Of a stretch of 64,000 nucleotides of DNA, positions 12,868 through 26,291 are shown in pieces. This stretch comes from Climacteris rufus (lineage: Eukaryota > Chordata > Aves > Passeriformes > Climacteridae), in assembly GCA_013398175.1 (NCBI GenBank), contig VZRZ01008263.1:18142-82141 (forward strand), given 5' to 3'. The first letter of the stretch is position 1; the number at the start of each line of letters is the position of its first letter. Below the pieces are notes generated by a model. It worked only from the letters and a program-made list of their open reading frames with translations, searched no databases and was not told where the DNA came from. The position numbers and the translations under genes were made by a program.

Positions 12868-15050
12868 GCTTTTCATGGCCTGAGAGATGATCGTTTCCTT
12901 ATTTTTTATGGGAAACCCTATCAGGTATCAGAACACCAATTCCTCTAGGTGGTTACAGACCTGTGGGGGCCAGCAGCTTTCTCCCCAGAAGTACCATGAT
13001 GCAGTGGGTGGGTTTGAGCAATGCCAGTGATGGGTTTTCCCCATTTTCTAGGAGCTGACGGGGAGATTTTACATGGCTTGACCATTTACCACTGTAGATC
13101 ACTGGAGTATCTCTGTGGATAGTTCTCACTGTTCAGTGAAGTACCAAGCAGAAGTACTAAATAAGAGTGTTCTTTATTTGCCCAAAATCCTACACTGAAA
13201 AAATGTTTCAGTATAAAAGCCAAGTGCTTGGGAAGTACAAAATGTCAGAAATGAAGTTGCCTCTAATACTTGAAATTTCTTCTCATGCTGGCTATGACAC
13301 TGTCATTAGTAAGGAGCTCACATACTCTATCCACCCCCACTCTCCTTGTGGGGCTGGATCCTTCAAGGGGTACTCAGGGTTTCAGCTCATCCCCCGTGCT
13401 CTCTGTGTGGGCCCTGTGCCACATTTGTTGCATTTGGCTCCGAGTGAAGAAATACACCCTTCCCAGTGTGCTTGTCTGTGTCATTTGCCTCCCTAGTATC
13501 CACAGACTTCTCTGATGAGCATTGGCCCAGCCCCGTATCCTCTTCTCCCCTCCCCAAGCTCCGTACTGTGTTCTCTCATCCCAGCTTCTTTTCCTGCAAG
13601 TCCCAGTCTTGCTCCATGCATCCCTCCTTCGTTTTCCTGTGATCTTCCACGTCTCTGCCCACCCCTGCTGGTTTTCCTATCTGTTCTGCTTGTCCAGCTT
13701 GTCTGTTTTTTTTGTGCAGCTCCCCATTCCACATTTCTCCCCTGCCCCAGGATTGTGTATTTCCTGTGTCTTGCCCATCCCAGACCACTTATCCTGTTTC
13801 TAATCCCAGTTTCAGTTCAGGTTTGCAAAGTTATTAGTGATGAGGAACAAACAGAGTTTTATAGTAGGAAGTGTTGGACAATACAAGGTGTAGGTGGGGC
13901 TCACAGCACCACCTATAATTTAGAACATTGTTTATATTTTTAACTGATCCACCCTTAGGTAAGCAGTTCTGGTGCTGTCAGTGTGCAAATCCTTAGTCAT
14001 TTGGATAATCCTGTTCCTTCTGCTGATTCTGGGTGCTGAGAGGTTGCTCGTTTGTGTAAGAGATGGAGGGTCCTGCCTTAGAGAGACTTGGGTGTCTTAT
14101 TTCTGTGTGGCCTGACCTAGACACCAAACAGTGTCTGAGATTCTACAGTTCATAGGGCTACTAAGCTGCCCCTGAAATATTTAATGGTACCTGTAGTGAT
14201 TGCTCTTATTTCCATGGTGAGGGGCTGTTCCTTTTTCCTACCCTATCAGGGAAAAGAGAGGAGACACATAAGTTCCTCACTGAAAAAGTAGAAGGCATGA
14301 AAGTGTACAGTCCATGGTCATTCTGTGTCCTCTAGTAAGGATCCTCTGACTTGGTGGATTTAGACTTGAAGATATAATGACGTAGCTAACTTTTTCTGAT
14401 ACAGATTCATAGTTTCTTGTACCTTCTGCCTCTGCTGCTAACTTCATGCCTGGTCTTTAATGGTTCTGGTAAAATGTCTTCACATCTATGGAAGCTGATG
14501 ACAGTTTTTTTGTTAACAGAATTAGACTGAGAAACTCATATGGAATTGTTGATTAAAAGTGCAGAGTGATGTCTTGGAGTGTGAGAGCATGAACACCTTT
14601 GTTGCTTTCACTGGATGCAACTTAGCTTCTATTGTAGTCAGTAGTCATCTTCTGATGGATTTGGTGCTGGCCAGGCGAAGTCATTTATTGGTGTGAATAA
14701 CCTTGTATTGCCCTGTCAAAGAGCTTAGGCATAGAACATGTTGTCCATGAGTCCCTTGTTCCTTCATGATAAAGTTCAAAACTTTGATCAGGTAACAGGG
14801 TGGCCTGTCCTCTTTCCATTTCAATAAAGTGCATACAAACACGTAGTGCAAAGGCTGATCTAGCAAGCCCTGCTGTCTTCCCTGCAAGAGAAATCTGCAG
14901 TTTGTTCTCTGCCACTGCTCCCTGAGCCACTGTGGCAGCTTGGTCAGCTGGGGGATTCACTTGTGGTGGCTGATGCCATTCAGGTGCCGTGCTTCAGTTT
15001 CCCAGGCTACTGAGAACAGCTGTTTAGCCACAGCTCTCTGGGTCATGATG

Positions 15051-15093
15051 CATGGGGATTTTCTGATGGTTTCATGGGGGTTTCTGATGGTGA
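15051..15093. repeat. Imperfect 22-bp tandem duplication
   Basis: Two adjacent copies of a unit beginning CATGGGG and ending in TTTCTGATGGT, at 15051-15071 and 15073-15093, differing at a few bases. A run of Gs follows. It is a small minisatellite-like duplication. Confidence 0.6.
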
Positions 15094-16195
15094 CCTTGGG
15101 GGGGGAATTAGAGTGGATGTAATGTTTCCAAGAATTGGAGACGCGTGTGCCATTGAACTGGTGCACGTTGCTGAATCAATTACTAGCATTGGCAGGATTT
15201 TGCTTTAGGGGAACCTCACAGCTACATCACAATCTTGTTATTAGTAGATTATTGCTAATTGGCTTTAATACAGAGCCAGATATTTGCAGGGAGAAGGAAC
15301 CTCAAATAGTTGGTTTCTGTAAAGTATTTTCCCTATATGCAGCACTGTTGCAGTGTATACCCCAGCACTCTCTCTCACTTTGTTTTTTGGGAAATTTTTA
15401 TTAGCTCCTGTGTGGAAATACATTTGGTATAAGATGGTCATCCTCAGGCGAGAAATTGCAGCATGATGCCCCTGCCTCTTCCAAAGCCATCCATGACAAC
15501 TAAAACTCCCAGCAGGAAGATTTTCCAACTTTTTTGTAATGTGTCACTTTGGTGGCTCAGGCTGCTGTGGCATCGGCCCCTGGTAAGCTTTTGCAGGAGG
15601 ACTTCCCAATGAACCTGTGCAGCCCTGGATCTAAATCCATGTCAGCAGCCTCTTCTGCACCCCTTGCAGTCAGTTTACTGTGTTTGACTGTCAAAGTGTT
15701 GCATTTAATTCAAGTGCTGGTAGAGTTTTCTTCGAAATGCCAGTGTAGTGTTAAGGCCGTTAGGAGTTACAAATGTAAATATGTTTACACAGAAAAGAGG
15801 AATGCATGAAAGCTGGCATTGCCTAAACAGCCAAAAGCAGTGTGATTATATGCTAGAGGGACACTGAAAATGTAGGTTGATGGAGTGTGCTTTCAGAAGT
15901 AAATCCCAATCAGAAGTGCTCACAGTCCCTGCCTTCAGGTGCACTGTCCATCCGCTAGAGCTGCTGAGGGAACGTGGGGGAGAGGGCTCTGGAGTCCATG
16001 GGCATCCTTGTGGAGTTTCATAGGCGAGTTTGAAATGCCACAGAGAAGCGTCGGCTGTATCTGAATGGCCCCTTGTTTTAGATTTTCCCAGGCAGGAGCA
16101 ATACAGCCTGCAATGAAGTGACTTCTGAGGCTGGTGTTTCACATCTGAAAGTTCAGCATTTTTCACAAGCTGTCTAATTTCGGGTTGTGAGCACG

Positions 16196-16240
16196 GGCAC
16201 ACGCACACCCCTCGCACACCCCCCGCACGCCCCCCCGGCA
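16196..16240. repeat. C/A-rich low-complexity tract with CpGs; G-quadruplex potential on the minus strand
   Basis: Repeated GCACACCCC-like units in which C runs of 4, 6 and 7 are separated by short GCAC/TCGCACA spacers. On the minus strand this gives G runs of 7, 6 and 4 with spacers of 5 and 7, and the G7 run could itself supply two G-triplets for a quadruplex. It lies inside a chance-like minus-strand open frame. Confidence 0.6.
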
Positions 16241-19200
16241 CATTGTTTACTTCCTCTGTAAGTTCTGGGACATTCAGTACTAAGGAGCATGATACGCTTG
16301 CATAAACACCCCAGCCAGATTTATCTCTCAAGCCTATCTTTCCTTTCCCGTCTTGGAAAGTGATTAATCTGCAGCACACATTTTGTTCTTTGATTGCAGG
16401 GCATTATTCTGTAATCATTTACAGTTTTGCAGAGCCGTAGCGCTGCCTTGATGGAGCATTTCTGTCATGTAGCCGGCACTGTCGGCTGAAGCTTTAGCTG
16501 CAAAATGAGGAGGAAGAATTACCCTGTGTCTGTGTCATGTTGAAACTGTTTTCTATTTACATTCTCTGGTTTCTGTGCATTCAAAAACATTCAAATGTAC
16601 ACTTTTAAAGTGCAGATAAGTGTCTGCAGTGGTACATGCTGGGGACTGGTTTGTAGGTTTTAGGAACAGTGTCAGGACTGCAGCATGCTGGCTGCCAGAT
16701 GAGCTTTTCCTTTGCATTTAGGGAAAGTGAAGGAGTTTAAATAACTTTTGCTTTCCATGCTGTGGGTTGTCTTGAAGCCTGCATCAGTTAGAAATGGGCA
16801 ACTTCTGTAGATACAAGAATTGCTCATATTTCTTGGTGTCTGTGGAAAACAAAAAAGTGAAGACATTGACATTGAATCAGAAAATCTGTCCTGCCTGTAC
16901 TACACTGAGGCCTTTCCATGTGCTTTTTGTGTATTTTGTTTGTTTTCCAGTGTGCAAGTAAAGTAGGTAGAAGAGGTGACAACCTTGAATTAACGTGCTG
17001 TGAGGTTGAGATAAGACTGTCGAGCAGAGTTAGTTTTGATGCAAGTGTCCATGCTGTAAACCACTTCTTTCAGTAGAAAGGTATGAAAAGTAGGTAGAAA
17101 AAATTCAAATAAACCCATATAACTTTGGGTTCTGACACAGTGATTTCTTTTTGCAATATATGTGTACCCTTCTGTCCTACAAAGGAAGAGTGGTCCTGAA
17201 GCGGACAGACCTGGTCTAGTCACCCATGCCAATGACCATCTTTTTCCAAAGACTCTCAGAAATCTGGCTCACACCATGTTAGACACAGCATTCTTCTGTC
17301 ACCTTATGACAAACCAAAGTCCTGTAGTTAAAAGACAGAAGCCACAACAGCGATGTCCTGCATGCAAAAACCAGGAAAAACTGAGGGCGTTGCAGGTGCA
17401 GCATGTCTGTTGAATAAAATATCCAGAGGATTCCATGACACAAGTCAAGACAAAAAAACTCTTCCAACAGCTTTCCTTGTCAGTCTGATCTTGAGGGCAG
17501 GGCAAAGGAGGGGGATTTCCTCTGACTGCAAATCCAACAGTTGTTTTAAATGGGCAAGAGTCAAGAAGAGTGCCCTGCTCTGCCTCAAGGACCTGAGAGT
17601 GCTAGGCCAGGAAGAGCACCAGCAATGGGCTTTAGAGCAGGGACAACAGGCAGCACAGACCAGTAGTAACATGGTATTTTCATTTAAACCCCTGTGCCCT
17701 GATTTCTGATGTACAGGGGTATCTAGAACATCGGATCGCAAATGTCCTTTTTCCATCCTAGAAATGTAAATGCCAGAATTTGAAATAAAGGAGACCTTAA
17801 GCAAGGAGAAGGAAGACTAAGGCTCTTTTGCAGCAGCAGCTGGGGAGGAAAATTACCAAATTGTGTAAGGAAATGACAGGTTCAGAGTGTGTGCATTTAT
17901 GAAGGTATCCAACACTTTGGCTGTGCTAAAACCCAGGATTAAAGTTCAGTTGTGTAGCCGATTTTAAGCACTGGTAGGTGACGGGAAGTGGCTCCAAACA
18001 GGATGCAGGATGGAGTGCAGTGCTGCCGAAATACGGCCTTGCAGCACTGGTGCCTGTGCCCTTCTGGGGTGGCTTGTGGCTCAGCTTCAGGACCACTGGG
18101 AGCTTCCTCTTACTGCACTTGGATGCATGCCACAGGGTCACGGAGTCAGGGTTCAGCGTTGCTCACCCCAAATCCCTTATCACCTCAAAATGATTTGTAA
18201 CAGTTGTATTTGTTTTCCTTTCACAGCGAGAGATGAACCGCTTTAATCTCCGTTGTTTATATTACTGTTCATACAGAGTACAGCTGCCCACAGAAAGATT
18301 TCTAGGACATACTGGGTTCAGTACAAAGGAGCTTCTCACTGAAAACTTGAGCCCCCATTCCATCAAGCAGAAAGGAGCCTTTGCCTCAGTGTGGGTTAAT
18401 TACTTAATAGTGGGCTGAGTAGGCAGGATGATCATGGACAAGGAATGAGGCTGGTCAACTATGTCTAGAGTAATGTTTCAGGGAGTAGGAGGGGTTTTGG
18501 TTAGCCCTCCAGAAGTGTCAGAGCTAATGTGATGCTGAAGTTAGGAATTGTGCAAAAGCTTTGGGAGGAAAAGAAGCTTTGGGCTTCAATACATTCAGTT
18601 GTGGAAAAATACATGCACTGAGACCAAGGTCTTCTTGACTGGAACACGTGCCTCTAAGAGCGGATTTGGATAAGAACCAGGTGGTGAGAGCATCTGTTGG
18701 AACATCCCAAGCACTTGCAGAGGTTCTGCTTGGAGCTCAGTAAAAATTTAGTGTGACCAGGGAGGTGTCTGTTGCTATGTACAGTCCCCCCTGCACTGTA
18801 ACTGCAGCATTAATTCTTTACCTCCACACTTGCCTGGTGCAAGGGTGGATGAAAGCAAGGTGTGTTTGCTTGAGGAAGACTCTTTTCTAAGCTGAAAAGT
18901 ATGGCTGAGTTTAGAAGGTGGTGCTGTTTCAATGCAGAGAGGCCATCTTCCAGATTCAGAGGAGCCATTGGCTCTTTCTCATGCATCAATCACATCAGCA
19001 GAGAACTCCTGAACTGTGGAAGTGTCCTGGAAGAGTGAGTGTGTTAAACTGCGTGCTACCATTTTATCCTTTTTCAGTGCAACTGAAAAGCATGTGTGGC
19101 GTTCTTCAGCCAAGTTGTTTGTTTTTAAACGAAGATCCACCATTGCTAAACATAGCTGTTGTGCATCTGCACAATTTTTGACAGTGATGGCTGCAGATCT

Positions 19201-20647
19201 TTAGAGAGGACTTGTGCTGGTGCAAGCCCCAGTAAGACATGTAACAAACCCAGCAGAGACTGGAATGGAGACTGGTGATATCTGAGGGTGCAGCAGATGA
19301 CAGGCAGCTCCCCTCTACCACCACTCCCTTAGCTCATTGCTGATTTTCAGTCCTTTCTTTTCCCTGAACTGCCTGGCATCAGAGATAAGTCCTGCTTATA
19401 GGTCACCCACAAGGGAAACTGGACATTAAATTCTAAACTTCTAACTGGGCTGATATTTTACTTCTTTATTTCATACTAGAGGTTAGTTCTGGTCTTGAAA
19501 GCACCTCCTGTGCAATGTAAAACGGGGCCCAGAGAAAGGAAATGAAATCAGAAATGGAGAAAAGTTATTTTAATCATAAATAGCTGTGGTAGGAAGGTAG
19601 ATGTTTATATGTGCAATAGTACAGTACCTACTGTGTGTATTTTAGGAGAACCTGAGAATAGCAGCTGCACTGAAATACTTGACAGTGAAGTCAAATATAG
19701 TTTAGGTTAAAAAAAAAAAAAAGTGGCTGGGGAGGGTGGATTTGCAGTGTGAAGCCTGTCGGTGTTATCTGTGCCGTGTGGCACGGAACAGCCTGTGACT
19801 CTGGCACTTGTTTGTGAACGCGCAGTTCCCGTAATGGGATCCGTCCCGCTCCTATCAGGGTGGTGTTGTGCCTGGGTAAACGCTCCCCTCTTCCCAAATT
19901 TCCCCGAGAGCCACAGGAGGAGGACAGCTTTGTTTCTCCAAAGGCTGCCTTTTCTGAAGTGTTGCTGGTTTTGCAGCCGGTGGACCTGTTGAGTTTTATA
20001 TCTGTAGAGCTCAGAAGAAGTGAAGCTGCGGGCACTAAAACTGAAGCTCTTGCTAATGTGCCAAGGTCAAAAGGATCAAAACCTAAATTAAACTTGTCCC
20101 TGAAAGTTGGCTGTGAATCACAAATTCAGGAAATCGTACATGAAAATCGGTCTGGGCGCTGTTTCTTTCTTAAGAGTCCTTTAGCTAAAAATAATGTATT
20201 GCGCTACAGTTATAAATAATACGGGCTTTTTTTTTTTCTTCCCCTGTCTAATTAAATTGTTACTCTTGCCACAACGAAAGGAAAGGGAAAAGATAATAAC
20301 ATGAATCTGGTTGAACAAGTACGTAGCTTGCAGGTTTCAGCTAGAGTGCTTGCAGCTGCAGACGATGCTGAACCTTACGCTCATGCGTTTAATTGTCAAA
20401 ATGAAACGAGAGTGCTCTGGAGGGATCAGCAGTGTTTTCTATGTGTCCATCATTTGGGAACCCTTTTGAAAGCTCACACAAAGTGGGTTTTTCCTGCACT
20501 GTCAAAATACAGAAGAAAGGAATTTTTATTTTATGAATTTTTTCCCTTTTTTTCTTTAATTTGCAGGTAACTGCAATAGATTTTGTAAAATTGAGGTTGA
20601 ACCATATGGTAGGATGTTTTGATGGACTGCGTGTCCTACTAAAATGA

Positions 20648-23600
20648 CAAGTAATGTCCACAGATAGCTCTGCCATTACAAAACAATACACTTTGGCAGG
20701 TTTGCTGAGGGTAAATAGTGGATAAAGACATAAAAATGAACTTTTCTGCATCTTGGTTATGGCACTGAGATGCTCTTTGAAAGCCGTGTGGACAACCTGT
20801 CTGTGGTCGCCTGCCTGCTGGACAGTAGCAGCCTGGTAAGACAGTGCTTATTACACTTGCTGCTGTGTTACTGTCCAGAAAAGTTTTGTGTATTTTGCTG
20901 CTGAGATTTGTCAGTGACTTCTGGGGTCTTTTAGCAGTGTTGGGGGTTTGTGGTGCGTTACGGGGGGCATCAGAGACACCATTTAACGCAATTGCTCCTC
21001 GGAGAGTGACGAGAACGAAGCAGTAGTCCCAAAAGCCTCAGGGACAACCACAGGCAATAATATGGCTGCCAAACTTTAATCACAACATCTTTCAGGTGGT
21101 GAGAGTGTTATTTTCCTCAAATGAGGCCATGGTGAGGGAAAAGGAAGGGTCTTACAAAGCAGGGAAGCTGGCCTGTGTGGGCGATAGAGTTGGGCACAGG
21201 CTCAGAGATTTATTGCGCTGAAATTTGCTCTCACTTAAAAAAAAAAAAAAAAAAAAAGGGGGGGAGGGGGCGGGGTTATTTCACTGGNNNNGTGTTATTT
21301 TTCTCAAAATTTTTCTCTCCATAAAAAAAAAAAAAAAAAAAAAGGCGGTGAGGCAGCTGCGTTATTTCACTGGCAGTGATGCAATGCTGGTGACACACCA
21401 GGACGGGAGGGAGCAGCACGCTGTGTGACAGCACAGCATGTTCATGCTGTCACCCGAGAGTGCCCCACCAGCCGACACACCGAGTGCCAGCACTTCGGAT
21501 AGGGCTTCGTTTCCAAGCCAATATTTATACATAACAGCTGGAAGTATGTTTTTGGAAGTAACACCTAGTGACTGCACATGTAAAATTTCCAAAACACCCC
21601 CTTTTCCCCTCCTATTTTCTGTGCTTTAGGGGGTTTTAGGCTTTTTTTCTAAATTTATTTTATTGCAGTGCAGTCAAGGCATTTAATAATTTCTCATTCA
21701 CTTGTCAGTTGCTTTAAAAGAGTGAAAATCTCACAGAAAAACACCATACTCTGATAAGGTTGTAAGCAGAAAGCAGAAATCCCGGTATGTGTTTTAATAT
21801 TTACTGCATCATCCTGAAGATTTCTGCTGCCTCCACAAAGTTAGCGATGGCACAGGCAAAAAGAATATTATAATATTGAAAGAAAGGCTCAAAAGAAAGA
21901 AACTTAAGCATTTTTTGAAGGAAAAAAATGCAAAAGGGGTGAGGAAGAAAGCTGACGTATAAGTGTGTATGTTTGGTTAAGGAATTTAATGGGTGGCAAA
22001 TACTTTTCCATGTGTGTGGAAAATGTGAGTTGGCTTTTGCAATAGCATTTTATGGGAAGAAAGATCAAGGGTTCAGGAGCTCAAATACTTATTCATAAAA
22101 CGTAGGGAGCAAAGACAAGCTACTTGTTGTGCTTCTGCCCATTTGCTGTAAGTCCAATCTAGCTGAATCATTTCTAGGAATGGAGTGGGTAACTGGATTT
22201 TCAGCCTCCTCTCTGTCCTTGGCTTCTCTCCTGCATGGCTGCTGCTGATTAGTACTTGTTGTACTGAGCTGTACCCTGTGAAGGGTATGTTCCTGTCCAC
22301 TTCATTGCTAAAGCTTTTACCACCTTGGGATCTGAGCACAGTCCACTTGAATCTGGATTAAAACACCCAACTTGTTTCACAGAGGCTTTTTAACAACTGT
22401 CAGACAGAAGCTGACCCGGGCAGGATTTTGGTCTGATGCTGGGGAAGCAAAAGGCCCTTCCCCATCCCTGGTCCATTGCCACACTCTGCGGGTGGTTTCT
22501 GACAAAATCAAACCCAACCCAAGCGTTTCCCCTGGTGTTTGAGGCCTCCCGAAAGGCTGGAGACGGATGATCTGCCACGTGACGCCAAGCGTGCTGCAGG
22601 TGTAACTTTTATTAGTTTAGTGAAGGCGATCTTTTCTTTGTGAATGTGAAGAATTTGGGGGTTAGGCTGCACAGACTGCTTGCCTGAAGTGTTCCCTGCA
22701 CCCTGCAATGCCCAGATGCTTTGAGCCCCCTCAGCTGCCGGGGTGTGCATGTAGGTGTGTGCCAGGTCAGCACAGCAGCCTGGGCTCGGCCCCTGCACCA
22801 TCCCGTGACTGCCTTTGTTTCATCTGGCACCTTCCCAGCTCACCTCAGACATTGCTGTGTGCCTCAAGTTGGTGTGGCTCAGCAAGGTTGTGCCTCACAG
22901 GGTGGTGGTTTTCCCCTCTTTTCAGTAAGTGTGGCAGGAGGGGGAATTAAAACAGCTGTTCAGAACATTTTGAAGAACTTTTGAGAGCCCCAGTGCATTT
23001 CAGGACAGGTTGATGTTGCATATAAAAGCTAAAGTTTGCCCGTCTGTCAGGAGGCAAAGGGCTGGGCTGGTGACACGGGGTGAATTTGGATTGCTTGGTC
23101 TAGAAAAAGCAACTGTGGTTATCTCGGTGACGAATATAAACCCTTTTGGTTGTTGATTAGCGAGTTTTAGTATTCTGTAGTTTTGAACTTTGGTTCTGAA
23201 AGAGGCACAAATTGGAGCTTGTGTTCTTTTCCTCCCAAAAGAGAGAAGTGTTTCTTAGTGGTCGTCTTGGTACAAGGTGTAAATTGTTTTTTAGCAGCAA
23301 GTGAAGGAGCTTCCTAGAGGAAACAGGTTCTAGGTAAGACTGTCACCTCTGCGTTCTGCAATGGCCCTGCATTTAATGAATGTCTTGGGAGGGCTAAAAA
23401 AATGCATGAAAAGCAATTTGTTTACCTAGAGAAAACCTATGTGAAAATGCCACGACTGAAGGAATTCGAAGCCTTCTAATGATTTTGTGGGGAGGAAAGA
23501 AAGCTTTTTGATTGTTGTTTTTAATCTTAAACAGGATTCCCTTTCATCCCTGGCTTTTCCAGCTCTGCACCCGTTTGTGTGTGTGCACTTGAATGGTTAT

Positions 23601-26249
23601 CAGCCCATGTGCGGTTGCAGGTCCCTCGGGGCAGCAGCCTTGCCCTGCCTGATGGCTCTGAAAGGGCTGCGCACAGCCAGAAAGATCCCGACGATTTGCA
23701 GTTACCGCCCTGTTTTTAACACACGCCTCTCGCAGGCCCCTCTGCCGAGGCAGTGCTGTGCCAGATAAGAGACTGTTCTGCTGGTTTGCAGCAGCTGTTG
23801 CACCTCGGGGTAACCCTGCTGCCAGTGGCTGTGGGGGAGGATGCTGGCAGGCTGGGCGCAGCGGCTTTAGTCGGGATGCTGCCAACTTTCCATCCCCTCT
23901 GCTGGGGTCTCCCCACTTCTGCTGGGGGCAACCGAAAGAAAAAGATCTGTACTCCCCAGCATGCTGTTGCAAACACAAATAGGAGCACACGGAAGACCAG
24001 CTCGCTCCTCTATGTACTGCTCCATTGTGGTGGTGTATGAAATAGCCACTCCAGTTACCAGTTCCATAGGCACGTCCTTCCCTTGCTGGCTGCCTCCTGG
24101 CTAGCTCTGCCATGCAGGTATTTTGGCAGTCATAGGTTCAGCAAAGGTTAGGGGAGCACTCACAAGGGCTAAGGGTCTGGCTGTTGCTGCAGGACGTTGT
24201 GAAGAGGAGATGATGACCAGCCTTTAGGGTGTGAGTGCAGAGGCATCTTAGGTTGGCATGCTCCCTGTGCAGTTCCTTGCGAGGCCAGGTTTCTTCTCCA
24301 AAGCCAAGGTGACACTTCTCCCTGCCCTTACTGCTCACCACAGTGAACTTGAGTCTTTCCCTGTTTAAAGCAGCATGCATTAATGTTAAAATTGGTCAAG
24401 TCAGTGACAGAATGTTTATGATGGCAAAATGATAATTGGTGGTTGCTATTTCTTTCCTTCTCATGGGCAAAGGGCCCCCACCCCAAGCTGCTGGGACGGC
24501 CTGGCTCCAGTGTGTGGAACACATCAGTGCTGCTATGCTGGAGTTAGGGTGGATTCTTGGAATGTGAGTGCTGTGTACATCAGGGCTTCTGCAGCCATTT
24601 GGGAGATCCAATGGTGGGGACTTCCCGTCTTCCTCAGGACTCCCATTTTCCTGGGAGGAGATGTCCAAGTCAGGAGCTAGAAAGCCATAAAGGGGAGATT
24701 GTAAATGTATGTGATATTTCAATCTGATAGCATGTCTGTGTTTTAATACCTTTTGGCTGCAAGAACTTGTCTTTCATACCTCATGCTGTCATTTAAAGAA
24801 ATAAATAGCAAGAGATGGGACTGAATTGTTTTCTAAGTATCTTAAAGCTAGCCAAGATATAGATGCTCCCAAGACCTCTGGCAAAAAGAAATTAAATTGT
24901 TTTAATCTAGTGTATTAAGAGGATCAAAGGCAACCTGTCTTTTTAGGAACCTTTTGCCTCTTTGCCAGCCACCTGGGGAAAGCAAGCCTCTTTCTTTAGG
25001 AATAAATCATTCTTTGCAGTGCTGGGACACAGTTGTCCAGCCTTCCCATCTTTGCTGCCTGCAGTCAGTACCTTATTGAGGGAGTTGTGTTTATTCTCTT
25101 CAGCCTCAGAGTTCATTTCAAATTATGTATTTCCACATAGAGTCGACTCAGATCCTTCGTTATTATCTCTAATATGTGAAGCAGTTAAGATCATTCAGTA
25201 TTTTGCAAGATGAGCAAAATCCAAAGATGTTTCTCTCTCCCCCAGCCTCTTCCACATTGTGCAAGTGGTTTGCTCAGAGGCCTCACGTTTTGGGAGCTTT
25301 TCTGACTTCCTTGCATGTTGGACCAGCACAATTATAATCCTGGAGGTTGAGGCAACTTCCTGTGGGATCTTGCAAGCGTTGCCAGGTATGGGGTGATCCT
25401 ACCAGGGCGTTTGAAGATGGAGGATGCTGTCACAGCCTTGCAGGGTGTAATTTACGGTTGTCCTCCCTCAGGTGGGAGGTTACCAGGGTCTGTCGAAACC
25501 AAGTGACCCAAAGGCTCTGTTCATTGTAGAGTGCAGGCAGGTAACTCAAAAGCCTGAATGTCTGCAAAATTTAAAAAATTTCATTCTGTTGTAGGCAGTT
25601 GGTGTATTCAGAACAAACAAACAACAGACTGCATATTTTCTGCATAATTTTCCTGTAGCAAACATTAGTAGGTTGCAGTTATCATTGGATCATCATTTTG
25701 GACAGGATACTTCTCAGCTGCTCCTCCATACCGGGATGAAGATGTATTGATAATTATATCAGTGCACAATATGCTAGGTGAGTTAATTCCTGCTCAACAG
25801 AAATAATTTCAGAATTCAGATTAAATGGAATGGGCTTGAGAACAATTTTGTAATCCTTTGCTTATTTTAGGTACTTCTCAGTGGTTAGGTTTATTTACCC
25901 TCCAGTAAACTCTCCCCTTTCTTTGTCTCCAGTGATTATTTTTGTGTGGGGTTGTTTCATTAACCCAGTGTGTGTGTGGTGGTCATATTTTGGTGCCTGA
26001 CAGCAGTTACTTGGATTCTAAGCAGGAAAAAGGGAAAATTAGTTTGTAATTTCATACTTGTCATTTTTATTTTATCTAAATACAGATGCAGGATTATGCC
26101 AAAGTCTTATATGTAGCTAATATTCCATATATTTTTGGTTTAATGCAGGATGTTCTTCTGTGTCTTCTGACTCAGAAAAAAGGAAATTGAAGTTGAGTTA
26201 ATGTCATAATGTGACATTAACTTTGAACTATAATTCTGTTTTTTCACAG
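20648..26249. other. Non-coding stretch with an assembly gap; no gene recognised
   Basis: Contains a 4-N gap and a suspect duplicated flank (21237-21373). GC-richer sequence at about 22430-22900 and 23540-24110 generates long overlapping open frames on both strands, the longest being 189 codons at 23544-24113 on the minus strand. None is recognisable. A CTAG/GTAAGA donor near 23333 follows a frame that closes on the TAG itself. Confidence 0.45.
21237..21373. other. Assembly gap (N at 21288-21291) with probable false duplication
   Basis: Two stretches flanking the Ns match in register: A21 at 21237-21257 and A21 at 21323-21343; then 17 bases at 21258-21274 versus 21344-21360; then the identical 13-mer GTTATTTCACTGG at 21275-21287 and 21361-21373. 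The offset is 86 bases throughout. In the 17-base block all six differences are a G in the left copy. This looks like one locus represented twice, with the left copy carrying poor base calls. Confidence 0.7.
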
Positions 26250-26291
26250 ACTCTTAAGGAACAGTGTGAACAACTTTCCCAGACAATGAAA
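26250..26291 (+). CDS. Candidate 42-nt internal exon, phase 0-0, coiled-coil-like peptide
   Basis: Seen: a pyrimidine tract ending TTTTTTCACAG (26239-26249), a possible branch site TTAAC at 26217-26221 about 29 bases upstream, and a donor AAA/GTGAGA at 26292. The interval is exactly 14 codons. Only one frame is open, reading TLKEQCEQLSQTMK; the other two hit stops. The peptide is rich in Lys, Glu and Gln with leucine spacing that would suit a coiled coil. Inference: a small cassette exon of a plus-strand gene whose introns span this window. Its phase 0 does not match the phase-1 end proposed for the exon at 1-167, so the two need not belong together. Short decoy exons like this arise often by chance. 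Confidence 0.22.

Larger units (their letters stand above)
8740..20566. other. Long non-coding stretch; no gene recognised
   Basis: Holds simple repeats (the 16-A run at 12852-12867, the C/A-rich tract at 16196-16240, the imperfect tandem repeat at 15051-15093) and several isolated acceptor-like sites (for example just before 12524, 16401 and 16951) without good donors downstream. Minus-strand open frames at 8766-9308 (180 codons) and 15846-16379 (177 codons) have no recognisable domain. I see no interspersed repeat copies. Confidence 0.45.

Noticed and set aside
23544..24113. Minus-strand open frame of 189 codons, the longest in the window, and similar frames at 8766-9308, 47843-48397, 15846-16379, 36663-37184, 6861-7379 and 49531-50034
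   Set aside because: One or two frames longer than 170 codons are expected by chance in 64 kb of six-frame random sequence, more in GC-rich patches. None has a recognisable domain, and several overlap equally long frames on the other strand.
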